From positions 27,788 through 91,787 of the forward strand of contig JARKVD010000004.1 of assembly GCA_029851835.1 (NCBI GenBank): a stretch of DNA of 64,000 nucleotides, read 5' to 3'. Shown here in pieces: positions 17,645-26,202 of this stretch. Origin of the DNA: Clostridium sp. (lineage in GTDB: Bacteria > Bacillota > Clostridia > Clostridiales > Clostridiaceae). The position numbers and the translations under genes were made by a program. The notes beneath the pieces are model-generated. The model was not told where the DNA came from. It searched no databases and saw only the letters and a list, made by a program, of their open reading frames with translations. Numbering within the stretch: position 1 is the stretch's first letter; every line of letters begins with the position of its first letter.

Positions 17645-19657
17645 ATGTTTTGGTTTACTGATGAAAATAGAAGTATAAAGCCTAGGGATTTAACAAAAGA
17701 ACAAGAGATAGAAGCTTTTGTATGGAATTTTTTTATGGAGAAGCTCCCTAGACTTGGATTTGAAGAGCGAGAAGGACAAGAAGATATGGCTTTAGATATT
17801 TGTAATGCAATTTCAGAAAGACAGCATACAGTTATTGAAGCGGGAGTTGGTATTGGAAAGTCTTATGCCTACATAGTTCCACTATTATATTATAATAAGA
17901 TTTTTCATAAACCTGTTATCATTGCCACGTCAACTATAGCATTACAAGAGCAGCTAATAGAAGATATTAAAAGAGTTTCATTCTATATAAACTATAGACC
18001 AGAGGTGGTTTTAGCAAAAGGAATGACTCACTTTGCATGTAAAAGAAGAGCTGATGAAGTTTTAAAACCTAAGGTTCAGAAAGGGTTAGATGAAGATGTA
18101 GAAACTCTATATAGATATATATATGGGGGAAAAGTAGATAGAAGATATATTTCAATGGATATAGGTGAAGAACTTTGGAGCAGTGTTAATGTTGAAATGA
18201 CCGATCACAGCAAATGTAAGCATTTTAAGAGTTGTAGATTTATGGAACTGAGAAAAGATATGCTTACTACAGAAGGGATAATACTGTGTAATCAAGACTT
18301 GTTGACAGTACATCTTCAAAAACTTAGAAGGGGACAGCGAGGTCTCTTAAATCCTGATGTTGATTTAATTGTTATTGATGAGGCTCATAATTTAGAGGAA
18401 AAAGTTAGAGCATCACTTATTGAAAGCTTTACTAAGGAAAAAATAAGAAATATTATGATGGAAGGTAAGAATGGGATTAATGATTCAGTTTTAAGGGAGC
18501 ATATCTATGAGAAGATTAAAGAGCTCATGTTTTTGCTAAATCCTGTATTTAATGAGCTAGATAGTCAAATTAACCATCAGCTTCAGAAAAGTGACAATCC
18601 AGAGGATATGGAGAAGTTTTTTGTTAACCTTTATGATATTAGAGGCCCTATAGGAAAGGCTGAAGGAATTGTAAAGTATATATATAATACTTTGAAGAGA
18701 AATGAAGATAACTATATTCCAGATGATATTATGGATGAAATAGATAACTTAAGAGGGTTTTTTAAAGAAATGAACACACCAAAAAGTAATTATCTATTTT
18801 GGCTGGAAAGGAATAGAAATATTAGAATATTTGCATGCCCTAAAAATATGAATAGTGAAATTAAATCTCTATATTTTGATAAGTTGAAAACAACAATCCT
18901 AACTTCTGCTACCATTGCAGATAAACAAGATGGCAGCGAAGAGGAGATTTATGAGTATTTTATAAGAAGTACTGGTTTCCCAGTAAAGAACGGTTTTTTG
19001 TCACCACCAAAGGAATCACCTTTTCCATATAATAAAAATGCAATGATCTATTATGCAGAAAATATGCCACACCCAGTTAAGGAACGTAAACTTTTTATAA
19101 AAGCAGGGGCAGATGAAATCGAAAAGCTTATTAGAATTACTGAGGGAAGAGCATTAATATTATTTACGGCAAAAAGTGATTTAAAAGCTGTTTATGATAT
19201 TCTTAAAGAAAGAAATATTGGATATAGACTTTTGAGACAAAGGGAATCCTCTTCGCAGGATGAACTTTTACATCAGTTTAAGGAAAATGAGAATTCAGTT
19301 CTTTTAGCAACAGGAACCTTCTGGGAAGGGATTGATGTTCCTGGAAAGGCCTTATCCAATGTTATAATTTTTAAACTGCCATTTCCAGTACCCGATCCTA
19401 TAATAGAGTATAAGAGAAATAATTGTGAGGATTTCTTGATGGAGGTAAGTGTTCCTTTAATGATAGTTAAGCTTAGACAAGGCGTTGGAAGACTTATTAG
19501 AAAGCAGGATGATAAAGGTATTGTAGCTATTTTAGACCCAAGGGTAAGTGATAGTTCAAGAAGGAGATATAAGGATGTGGTATTTAATGCCATTCCAATA
19601 AAAAGAAAAACTAATGATATAGAAAAAATTAAAAGATTTTGGGATAAGATAAAATAA
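17645..19657 (+). CDS. dinG: DinG-family ATP-dependent DNA helicase
   Basis: A 670-residue superfamily 2 helicase of the XPD/DinG type. Walker A is AGVGIGKSYAY (about residue 66-74), Walker B is VIDEAHNLEE (DEAH, about 246), and motif VI is RQGVGRLIRKQDDKG. Four cysteines lie between the walker motifs (FACKRR, SKCKHFKSCRF, LCNQDLL), matching the 4Fe-4S cluster of this family. It unwinds DNA with 5'-to-3' polarity and is linked to repair and R-loop removal in known members. GGAG precedes the ATG. The gene may be co-transcribed with the GDPD gene. Confidence 0.9.
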   Translation: MFWFTDENRSIKPRDLTKEQEIEAFVWNFFMEKLPRLGFEEREGQEDMALDICNAISERQHTVIEAGVGIGKSYAYIVPLLYYNKIFHKPVIIATSTIALQEQLIEDIKRVSFYINYRPEVVLAKGMTHFACKRRADEVLKPKVQKGLDEDVETLYRYIYGGKVDRRYISMDIGEELWSSVNVEMTDHSKCKHFKSCRFMELRKDMLTTEGIILCNQDLLTVHLQKLRRGQRGLLNPDVDLIVIDEAHNLEEKVRASLIESFTKEKIRNIMMEGKNGINDSVLREHIYEKIKELMFLLNPVFNELDSQINHQLQKSDNPEDMEKFFVNLYDIRGPIGKAEGIVKYIYNTLKRNEDNYIPDDIMDEIDNLRGFFKEMNTPKSNYLFWLERNRNIRIFACPKNMNSEIKSLYFDKLKTTILTSATIADKQDGSEEEIYEYFIRSTGFPVKNGFLSPPKESPFPYNKNAMIYYAENMPHPVKERKLFIKAGADEIEKLIRITEGRALILFTAKSDLKAVYDILKERNIGYRLLRQRESSSQDELLHQFKENENSVLLATGTFWEGIDVPGKALSNVIIFKLPFPVPDPIIEYKRNNCEDFLMEVSVPLMIVKLRQGVGRLIRKQDDKGIVAILDPRVSDSSRRRYKDVVFNAIPIKRKTNDIEKIKRFWDKIK

Positions 19658-19673
19658 ATATATAGATAAAAGT

Positions 19674-19717
19674 AAATCACATGTAACATGAACCTACATG
19701 TGATTTATTTTTTATTT
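19674..19717. terminator. Bidirectional terminator between dinG and the nitroreductase gene
   Basis: AAATCACATGT / ACATGTGATTT perfect 11-bp stem, 11-nt loop, then ATTTTTTATTTT. The two genes converge on it. Confidence 0.85.
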
Positions 19718-20239
19718 TATTATTTTAATAATGCCTTTTTTTCTTGGAGGCGCTGTAGGGGTTTTAGCACTGTAGCCAAGGGCTGCACATCCCCATACTA
19801 TGTGTTCCTTAGGAATTTGAAGGGAATCAAGAAGAGTTCTGATTTTGGGAGTGTCACAAACGTTATTAAGCTGATTTATCCAGCAAGAACCAATATTTAG
19901 TGAGGTTGCAGCAATAAGGATATTCTCAAGGGCAGCTGCACAATCAAGATTCCCAGTTTTACTGTTTCTATCAGAAGAAACAATTATTAAAGTGGGAGCA
20001 CCATAAAAATTGTATTGAAAATCTCTTTTCATATTCAGTTCTAACTTAATATCAGTGGCGAGTTCCTTCAGTAGAGTTGGGTTTTGGAGCACAGTAAAAT
20101 TCCATGTCTGCCTATTCCTGCCACTAGGGGCATAAGCTGCTGCATGTAAAATTAAAGCTAAATCTTCATCGGGGATTTGTTCATTGGTAAATTCCCTGAT
20201 GCTGCGTCTTGTGTAAAGTGTTTTTAGTGTCTCATTCAT
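19712..20239 (-). CDS. Nitroreductase family protein
   Basis: A 175-residue FMN-dependent oxidoreductase of the small nitroreductase family. The N-terminal RRSIREFTNEQIPDEDL and AAYAPSGRNRQTWNF motifs bind FMN, and GCAALGYSAKTPTAPPRKK is the usual C-terminal signature. It uses NAD(P)H to reduce nitro compounds or quinones; the natural substrate is unknown. AGGAGG precedes the ATG on the minus strand. It is monocistronic and divergent from mscS. Confidence 0.9.
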   Translation of the reverse strand: MNETLKTLYTRRSIREFTNEQIPDEDLALILHAAAYAPSGRNRQTWNFTVLQNPTLLKELATDIKLELNMKRDFQYNFYGAPTLIIVSSDRNSKTGNLDCAAALENILIAATSLNIGSCWINQLNNVCDTPKIRTLLDSLQIPKEHIVWGCAALGYSAKTPTAPPRKKGIIKIIK

Positions 20240-20426
20240 ATTATACCTCCTCGTCTTTATAGTTGTTCTAATAAAATTATAGTATTAATAGACAAGACTT
20301 TACAATGGAACAATAAAATTATTGTATAATAAATTTGAAATATATATATGAATTGTTTATAATACATTGTGGTAATATGTATTTGAGTTATATTATAAAA
20401 TTTTATATTTGGAAGGAGAGAATAGA

Positions 20427-21236
20427 ATGACTTTTGATGTTTTAGTAACTAGACTAATAAATTGGATTACAACAAACGGAATAAAGCTTGTTATAGGTCT
20501 TATAGTCTTATCCATAGGATGGAAGCTTATTGGTAGAATCGTTAAAGTTATGAATTCTATGATGGACAAAAAAAATATAGATCGTACCTTGCAAAGCTTT
20601 CTAGATAGTTTTGTAGCTATTGTTTTGAAAATAATCTTAGTAATGTATATTGTTGGATATGTTGGAGGAGAAGCAACTAGTATTGCTGCTATTTTTGCCT
20701 CTGCGGGACTTGCTGTTGGTTTAGCACTTCAAGGTAGTTTATCAAATTTTGCAGGTGGTGTAATAATACTTTTTATGAGACCTTTTAATGTAGGAGACTA
20801 TATTGAGGGCGCGGGTCAGTCAGGAACTGTTGAGAAGATTGGAATGTTTTATACTCATATCCTAAGTGCTGATAATAAAGAGATTCTTATACCTAATGGG
20901 AATTTATCTAATGGCACTGTAGTAAATTATTCAGCTAAGGAAACTAGAAGGGTTGACTTAACTTTTGGAGTAGGGTACGAGGAAGATGTTTTAAGAGTCA
21001 AGAGGGTTCTGGAGGATATAATTTCAAATGAACCATTAATAATAAAGGAGCCAGCACCTTTTGTGGCTTTATCTGAGCATGCAGCCAGTTCAGTAAATTT
21101 TATAGTGAGGGTTTGGTGTAAAACTCCTGATTATTGGAAGGTGCATTATAATCTTTTAGAACAGGTAAAAATAAGATTTGATGAAGAAAAAATAAGTATA
21201 CCATATCCACAGATGGATTTGCATATTCAAAAATAA
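20427..21236 (+). CDS. mscS: Small-conductance mechanosensitive channel
   Basis: About 269 residues with three N-terminal membrane helices. The pore helix TM3 is AGLAVGLALQGSLSNFAGG (Gly/Ala-rich, as in MscS), followed by the beta domain (FNVGDYIEGAGQSGTVEKIG) and the C-terminal alpha/beta domain. The channel opens under membrane tension to release solutes during osmotic downshock. ATG 20427 has GGAAGGAG 8 nt upstream; a TTG at 20409 is in frame but precedes that site. Confidence 0.93.
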   Translation: MTFDVLVTRLINWITTNGIKLVIGLIVLSIGWKLIGRIVKVMNSMMDKKNIDRTLQSFLDSFVAIVLKIILVMYIVGYVGGEATSIAAIFASAGLAVGLALQGSLSNFAGGVIILFMRPFNVGDYIEGAGQSGTVEKIGMFYTHILSADNKEILIPNGNLSNGTVVNYSAKETRRVDLTFGVGYEEDVLRVKRVLEDIISNEPLIIKEPAPFVALSEHAASSVNFIVRVWCKTPDYWKVHYNLLEQVKIRFDEEKISIPYPQMDLHIQK

Positions 21237-21269
21237 GAAGGGTGAATTTATTCATCCTTCTTATTTTTT
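21231..21269 (+). terminator. Terminator of mscS
   Basis: AAATAAGAAGGGTGAA / TTCATCCTTCTTATTT (16 bp, one G-U pair), loop TTTA, tail TTTT. The stem starts inside the last codons of mscS. Confidence 0.9.
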
Positions 21270-21414
21270 ATGAACTAATTAGAGAAAATCTATGAAAGAT
21301 ATAATTATATGTGATGAAATCACAGAAAAGTATATAATTATATTTTATAATTAAACTATAAAAAAGAATTTTAAATAAAGTACCGAATTATGTGTTTGAA
21401 AAGGAGAAGGGGAT

Positions 21415-23919
21415 ATGAGTATCAATAATAAAAAGGTTCTTATTGTTGGAGGAGTTGCTGGGGGAGCATCAACAGCGGCTAGATTAAGAAGATTAAATGA
21501 AGATATTGATATAGTAATGTTTGAAAAAGGAGAATATATCTCTTTTGCTAACTGTGGGCTCCCATATTATATTGGGGGAGTAATAAAGGAAAGAGAGAAT
21601 TTACTAGTTCAAACCGTGGAGCAAATGTCTAAAAAGTTTAATATGGATATTAGAAATTTTAGTGAAGTAATTAAAATAGATAGAGATAACAAAAAAATTG
21701 AAACTAAAAATCATTTGACTGGAGAGATATATGAGGAAGGTTATGATGTTTTAGTTTTATCACCAGGTGCTCAGCCAATAAAGCCACCAATTAAAGGTAT
21801 AGATGATGCTGATAATTTATTTACTTTAAGGAATATACCGGATACAGATAAGATAAAGAGTTATTTAGATACTAATGAGATTAATCATGTGACTGTAATT
21901 GGTGGAGGGTTCATTGGTCTTGAGATGGCAGAAAATCTTCACAAAAGAGGAGTAAAAGTAACCTTAGTTGAAGCTAGTAATCAGGTAATGGCTCCTTTAG
22001 ATGAGGAAATGGCTAGTATTATACATGAGCATCTATTAGAAAAAAAGGTTGAATTGATTTTGAATGATGGTGTAGCAGTCTTGAAAAGTAATGGCCATAA
22101 AGTAGTTTTAAATAGTGGTAGGGAAGTAACCACAGATATGATTATTTTATCCATAGGAGTTAAACCAGAGACATCAATTGCTAAGGATGCGGGATTAAAA
22201 CTTAATGAAAGAGGAGCTATTGTAGTAGATAAGTATATGCGAACTTCAGATCCGAGTATTTATGCCCTTGGAGATGCCGTAGAAATCCAGGATTTTGTTA
22301 ATAAACAGCCAGTAATGATTCCATTAGCTTGGCCAGCTAATAGGCAGGGAAGAATTGTTGCCGATAATATTTCAGGAAGAAAAACAGAATATAAAGGAAC
22401 TCTGGGCTCATCTGTAGCAAAGGTTTTTGATTATACAGTTGCAACAACGGGTAATAATGAAAAAATATTAAAGAGATTAGGATTAGATTATAAAGCAATT
22501 CATATTCATCCAAATTCTCATGCAGGTTATTATCCTTATTCAAGTCCAATTTCATATAAGCTTTTGTTTAATCCTAAAAGTGGAGCTATCTATGGTGCCC
22601 AAGGAGTTGGCTTAGATGGAGTTGAAAAGCGTATAGATATGATTGCCGTAGCAATAAAAGCCGGTTTAAAAGTAGCGGATTTGCAAGATGTAGAGCCTTG
22701 TTATGCTCCACCGTATAATTCAGCAAAGGATCCAGTTAATATGATGGGATATTATGCTACAAATATTATGGATGGATTAGTTAGAATTATTCAGTGGAAT
22801 GAAGTAGATAAAATAGATAGAGAAACATCTATAATTTTAGATGTAAGAGAGGAAGCGGAATTAACTACAGGAGGAATACCAGATTCAGTAAATATACCTT
22901 TAGGACAATTAAGAAAGAGACTGAAGGAAATTCCTAAGAATAAGAAAGTATATGTTACTTGCAAAGTAGGATTAAGAGGATATTTAGCATGTAGGATATT
23001 AGAAGCTAATGGCTTTGAGTGTTTTAATATAGATGGTGGAGTTAAGACTTACTTATCTGTAAAAAGGGCGATAAAGAGTCTGGAAAATCAACAGAGTATT
23101 AAAGAAGTTGGAAGAGCTGAAGCAGCTGTTATGAGTGTTGGGCATATTAATATGCAAGATATAAAAGCAAATGTAATAATAGATGTATGTGGATTACAAT
23201 GTCCAGGTCCAATAAGGAAAGTTTATGAAGAGATTAATAAAATGAAGGAGGGAGAAATTCTAAAGGTTTGTGCAAGTGATCCAGGGTTTGTCAAGGATAT
23301 ACGAAGCTGGTGTGAAAAAACAGGTAATACTCTTGTAAATGGTGAAACTAATGAGAATAAAGTATTTCAAGCATTTATAAAGAAGGGAGATAAAAATAAT
23401 ATAACAGCAACAAATTGTTGTGGAGCTGATGAGAAATTATCTGTAGATAAAAATGGTGCAACCATGGTAGTTTTCAGTGGAGACTTAGATAAAGCAATTG
23501 CATCATTTATTATTGCAACTGGTGCAGCAACAATGGGAAAAGAAGTTACAATGTTCTTTACCTTCTGGGGATTAAATATTCTTAAGAAAAAAGATAAGCC
23601 AAAGGTTCAAAAGAAAGCTATGGAAAAGATGTTTGATGCTATGCTTCCAGGACATTCAGGAGAGCTTCCACTTTCTCAGATGAATATGATGGGAATGGGT
23701 TCTGCAATGATTAAAAAGATAATGAAGGATAACAATGTAGATAGTTTAGAGGTTTTAATTGAAAATGCAATCAACATGGGGGTAAAGGTTGTTGCTTGCT
23801 CAATGAGTATGGATTTGATGGGAATTAAAAAAGAAGAATTTATTCATGGAGTTGAGATTGGTGGAGTAGCTTCTTATCTTGGAGCTACAGAAGATTCAGG
23901 CTTAAATTTATTTATATAG
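21415..23919 (+). CDS. CoA-disulfide reductase / rhodanese / TusA / DsrE-like fusion protein
   Basis: An 834-residue, four-part fusion. Residues 1-450 are a flavin-dependent pyridine nucleotide-disulfide reductase of the CoA-disulfide reductase/NADH oxidase type (GGVAGGASTAARLRR FAD site; redox Cys in SFANCGLPYY, about residue 47; second dinucleotide site VIGGGFIGLEMAENL). A rhodanese domain follows with a catalytic Cys in VTCKVGLRGYLA (about 515). A TusA-like domain has CGLQCPGPIRKVYEE (about 592). The C-terminal 160 residues are DsrE/DsrF-like (VVFSGDLDKAIASFIIATGAA). The domain order implies sulfur relay: persulfide captured on rhodanese or TusA and reduced by the flavin domain with NAD(P)H. 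Such fusions are known in anaerobes. GGAGAAGGGG precedes the ATG. Confidence 0.92.
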   Translation: MSINNKKVLIVGGVAGGASTAARLRRLNEDIDIVMFEKGEYISFANCGLPYYIGGVIKERENLLVQTVEQMSKKFNMDIRNFSEVIKIDRDNKKIETKNHLTGEIYEEGYDVLVLSPGAQPIKPPIKGIDDADNLFTLRNIPDTDKIKSYLDTNEINHVTVIGGGFIGLEMAENLHKRGVKVTLVEASNQVMAPLDEEMASIIHEHLLEKKVELILNDGVAVLKSNGHKVVLNSGREVTTDMIILSIGVKPETSIAKDAGLKLNERGAIVVDKYMRTSDPSIYALGDAVEIQDFVNKQPVMIPLAWPANRQGRIVADNISGRKTEYKGTLGSSVAKVFDYTVATTGNNEKILKRLGLDYKAIHIHPNSHAGYYPYSSPISYKLLFNPKSGAIYGAQGVGLDGVEKRIDMIAVAIKAGLKVADLQDVEPCYAPPYNSAKDPVNMMGYYATNIMDGLVRIIQWNEVDKIDRETSIILDVREEAELTTGGIPDSVNIPLGQLRKRLKEIPKNKKVYVTCKVGLRGYLACRILEANGFECFNIDGGVKTYLSVKRAIKSLENQQSIKEVGRAEAAVMSVGHINMQDIKANVIIDVCGLQCPGPIRKVYEEINKMKEGEILKVCASDPGFVKDIRSWCEKTGNTLVNGETNENKVFQAFIKKGDKNNITATNCCGADEKLSVDKNGATMVVFSGDLDKAIASFIIATGAATMGKEVTMFFTFWGLNILKKKDKPKVQKKAMEKMFDAMLPGHSGELPLSQMNMMGMGSAMIKKIMKDNNVDSLEVLIENAINMGVKVVACSMSMDLMGIKKEEFIHGVEIGGVASYLGATEDSGLNLFI

Positions 23920-24071
23920 ATATCATTGGAGTATTTTAATTAAATATAAAACTATTTCTAATATTCATGGAGTAAATTATAAAAGCTAGTTGAAGCAAGT
24001 GAAAAGTGAAAGATATATGTGGGTATAGGTACAGTGATTGCTATGATCATATAGCTATTCATAGTTGAATA

Positions 24072-24117
24072 AAATAAAGGAAGGTTGAAGAATAATTTCT
24101 TCAACCTTCCTTTATTT
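24072..24117. terminator. Bidirectional terminator between the sulfur fusion gene and tRNA-Gly
   Basis: A perfect 21-bp stem, AAATAAAGGAAGG (start) to its complement ending at 24117, loop TAAT. On the minus strand it starts at the base following the encoded CCA end of the tRNA gene. Confidence 0.9.
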
Positions 24118-24191
24118 GGAGCGGAAAACGGGGTTCGAACCCGCAGCTCCCACCTTGGGAAGGTGGGACTCTACCCTTAAGTCATTCCAGT
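24117..24191 (-). tRNA. tRNA-Gly (anticodon CCC), acceptor stem defective
   Basis: Read on the minus strand. The anticodon arm is CCACC-TTCCCAA-GGTGG (anticodon CCC, plus positions 24157-24159), the T arm GCGGG-TTCGAAC-CCCGT, the D arm ACTT-AAGGGTA-GAGT, and the 3' end TTTCCGC-T-CCA with CCA encoded. The 3' acceptor strand is the usual glycine sequence, but the 5' strand reads ACTGGAA instead of the expected GCGGAAA, giving A1-C72 and U3-C70 mismatches and a G5-U68 wobble. A promoter (see next entry) and a terminator flank it, so it is probably transcribed. It may be a pseudo-tRNA, or the stem may be tolerated. Confidence 0.75.
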
Positions 24192-24202
24192 AAAAAAATT
24201 GG

Positions 24203-24232
24203 ATTATACTACTAATATGCATTATTTTACAA
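24203..24232 (-). promoter_or_regulatory. Sigma-A-type promoter of tRNA-Gly
   Basis: On the minus strand TTGTAA (plus 24227-24232), an 18-bp spacer and a perfect TATAAT (plus 24203-24208) lie 11 bp before the tRNA 5' end. Confidence 0.65.
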
Positions 24233-24309
24233 AAGGAGTCTATAGCTTTTATTAAACTGTAATTAAAATTTGTGAAATTTTGCTTATAAAAATAAAAGTA
24301 TTGCATATA

Positions 24310-24331
24310 CTTTAATTAAATTGAATTAAAG
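24310..24331 (+). promoter_or_regulatory. Inverted repeat upstream of rubrerythrin
   Basis: CTTTAATT-aaattg-AATTAAAG, perfect 8-bp arms, 33 bp before the rubrerythrin start. It overlaps the likely promoter (TTGCATATACTTTAATT) and could bind a stress regulator. It does not match a PerR box well enough to name it. Confidence 0.35.
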
Positions 24332-24363
24332 CTCCGCTTGGAGAGTATTGGAGGAAGAAAGAT

Positions 24364-24909
24364 ATGAAGAAATGGATTTGTACAGTTTGCGGATACATAC
24401 ATGAGGGAGATACTCCCCCTAAGGTTTGTCCTATATGTGGAGTAGGTCCAGAAAAGTTTAAGGAAATGGAGGAAGAACTTGCTTGGGCAGATGAACATAG
24501 AATAGGAATAAGTGAAGGTGTAGATAATGAAATAATTGAAGGATTAAGAGCAAATTTTATGGGTGAGTGTACAGAAGTCGGAATGTATTTAGCTATGGCA
24601 CGTCAAGCGGATAGAGAAGGATTCCCAGAGGTTGCAGAAGCATATACTCGTATCGCTTATGAAGAAGCGGAGCACGCATCAAAATTTGCAGAAATTTTAG
24701 GTGAAGTTGTTATGGCCGATACAAAAGCTAATCTTCAAGCAAGAGTAGAAGCAGAATATGGGGCTTGTGAAGGCAAGAAAAAACTAGCAGGCTTAGCTAA
24801 GCAGAATAATTTAGATGCTATCCATGATACAGTTCACGAGATGTGCAAAGATGAAGCAAGACATGGAAGAGCATTTAAAGGTCTATTAGATAGATATTTT
24901 AGTAAATAA
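24364..24909 (+). CDS. rbr: Reverse-type rubrerythrin (NADH-linked peroxidase/oxidase)
   Basis: A 181-residue protein with the rubredoxin-like iron site at the N-terminus ([20 protein letters not shown], two CxxC pairs) and a four-helix ferritin-like diiron domain after it ([37 protein letters not shown] supply Glu and His ligands). This order is reversed relative to classical rubrerythrin and is typical of clostridia, where it detoxifies peroxide and oxygen. GGAGGAAGAAAG precedes the ATG. The DUF1540 gene follows 25 bp downstream and is probably co-transcribed. Confidence 0.95.
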   Translation: MKKWICTVCGYIHEGDTPPKVCPICGVGPEKFKEMEEELAWADEHRIGISEGVDNEIIEGLRANFMGECTEVGMYLAMARQADREGFPEVAEAYTRIAYEEAEHASKFAEILGEVVMADTKANLQARVEAEYGACEGKKKLAGLAKQNNLDAIHDTVHEMCKDEARHGRAFKGLLDRYFSK

Positions 24910-24934
24910 AAACATATTTAAAGGAGTGTTATAC

Positions 24935-25249
24935 ATGCAAAAGATAACTTGTGATGTAACTAATTGTTCTCATAATAATTCAGGAACCTGCTATGCAGAC
25001 CGTGTAAACATAGTTGGAGAAGGAGTTTCAGTAGATGAAGAAACTTGTTGTGGCTCTTTCCTAGATTCAAGATTATATAGTACTCTCACCAATTCTTTAT
25101 CAGGTGGCAAAAACTGTACTGCATTAACTTGCAAAGCTACCGAATGTATTTATAATAAAAATAAGCTTTGCAATTTAGATTCTATACAAGTTTCTGGAGG
25201 ACCAGCTAATATATATTCAGAAACTTATTGTGCAAGTTTTGAGGAATAA
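24935..25249 (+). CDS. DUF1540 cysteine-rich protein
   Basis: A 104-residue protein made of two DUF1540 repeats, each with a C-x4-C-x6-7-C pattern and a later Cys (CDVTNCSHNNSGTC then CC; CKATECIYNKNKLC then C). The paired cysteines suggest metal binding. Function is unknown, but it is often seen in clostridia and here shares an operon with rubrerythrin, which suggests a redox or metal-related role. ATG 24935 has AAGGAG 8 nt upstream; the GTG at 24926 overlaps that site. Confidence 0.85.
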   Translation: MQKITCDVTNCSHNNSGTCYADRVNIVGEGVSVDEETCCGSFLDSRLYSTLTNSLSGGKNCTALTCKATECIYNKNKLCNLDSIQVSGGPANIYSETYCASFEE

Positions 25250-25302
25250 TTAGTCTTCTAATAAGAAACTTACTTTTCAAATTGTTCAATTGAGCAACTT
25301 TT

Positions 25303-25353
25303 AGGAAGTTTATAGTAAAAAGAAATTTATTTTTACTATGAGCTTCCTTTTTA
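25303..25353 (+). terminator. Terminator of the rubrerythrin operon
   Basis: AGGAAG...TATAGTAAAAA / TTTTTACTAT...CTTCCT, a long stem interrupted by small internal loops, followed by TTTTTATT. Confidence 0.8.
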
Positions 25354-25405
25354 TTTAATATATCTTAGAGTTATAGTATTATTGTATTAATATAGATAAG
25401 AGTAG

Positions 25406-26095
25406 GTGAATGTTGTGCAAGAGATAGTTGAAACTCTAAGTGAAAATTTTCTTTTTAAAGAAATTAATAAGAAAGAATTAGAAATTATAGTTGAAGCAAT
25501 GGTATATAGAAGGCTTAAGTATAAAAAAGGACAGATTATTGCTCATGAAGATGAGCCTTGTACAACCTTAGGAGTTATAATAAAAGGTGAGGTAGAAATC
25601 CAAAGGCTGTATTCAAGTGGTAAAACTATAGTTTTATCTAGGTTTTGTAGAGGTGATGTTTTTGGAGAGGCCATTCTTTTTGCTAGTACATCAGCATATC
25701 CAGCTACGGTTGCGGCTGTAACAGATTGTGAAATTTTATATATAAATAGAGATGAAATATTAAAGGTTTTTAGTAGGAATGAGGTTGTTTTAAATAATTT
25801 CTTAAGCTTATTAAGCAATAAAATAATGATTTTAAATTCAAAAATAAAGAATATTTCATTTAAATCTATAAGACAAAAAGTAATTAATTATATTCTAGTT
25901 AAAAGCAAGGATGGAAAGATATCACATATTATTTTAAAAGAGAATAAAGAGGTTATTGCAGCAGAATTAGGGATTCCTAGACCATCATTGTCTAGAGAGT
26001 TAATTAATTTAAGGGAATTAGGATATATAGCATTTGATAGAAGTACCATAGATATATTAAATTTAGAAGCACTAGAAGCTGAAATGATGGAATAA
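25406..26095 (+). CDS. Crp/Fnr-family transcriptional regulator (HcpR-like)
   Basis: A protein of 226-229 residues with an N-terminal cyclic-nucleotide-binding-like beta barrel (KYKKGQIIAHEDEPCTTLGVIIKGEVEI, RGDVFGEAILF) and a C-terminal winged helix (EVIAAELGIPRPSLSRELINLRELGYI). There is no Fnr-type Cys cluster. It lies directly before hcp, in the same direction, as the nitrosative-stress regulator HcpR does in other anaerobes. A perfect palindrome between the two genes is a candidate binding site. The start is GTG 25406 or GTG 25415; AGGTG lies 6 nt before the latter. Confidence 0.8.
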   Translation: MNVVQEIVETLSENFLFKEINKKELEIIVEAMVYRRLKYKKGQIIAHEDEPCTTLGVIIKGEVEIQRLYSSGKTIVLSRFCRGDVFGEAILFASTSAYPATVAAVTDCEILYINRDEILKVFSRNEVVLNNFLSLLSNKIMILNSKIKNISFKSIRQKVINYILVKSKDGKISHIILKENKEVIAAELGIPRPSLSRELINLRELGYIAFDRSTIDILNLEALEAEMME

Positions 26096-26097
26096 GA

Positions 26098-26145
26098 AGA
26101 AGTTCGAAAGTCGTAACAGGTGTTACAGAGTTTCGGACTTTTTTT
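26098..26145 (+). terminator. Terminator hairpin after the Crp/Fnr gene, with an operator at its tip
   Basis: AAGTTCGAAAGTC...GTAACA-GG-TGTTAC...GAGTTTCGGACTT forms an extended, slightly imperfect stem followed by TTTTTTCTTT. The apex is the palindrome described in the next entry. Confidence 0.65.
26113..26126. promoter_or_regulatory. Candidate Crp/Fnr-type (HcpR) operator upstream of hcp
   Basis: GTAACA-GG-TGTTAC is a perfect palindrome. Its centre (26119.5) is about 42-44 bp before the transcription start expected from a -10 element near 26150-26157 (AATATT or TATTAG), the usual distance for a Crp-type activator overlapping the -35 region. The regulator gene is immediately upstream. Confidence 0.6.
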
Positions 26146-26202
26146 CTTTAATATTAGGGTATAGAGAATATACAACTTTTCAGTGTGAAGGAGAGATTAA
26201 AT

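Noticed and set aside
24112..24306. Minus-strand open frame of 64 codons
   Set aside because: It runs through the tRNA-Gly gene and its promoter, so it is not a protein gene.
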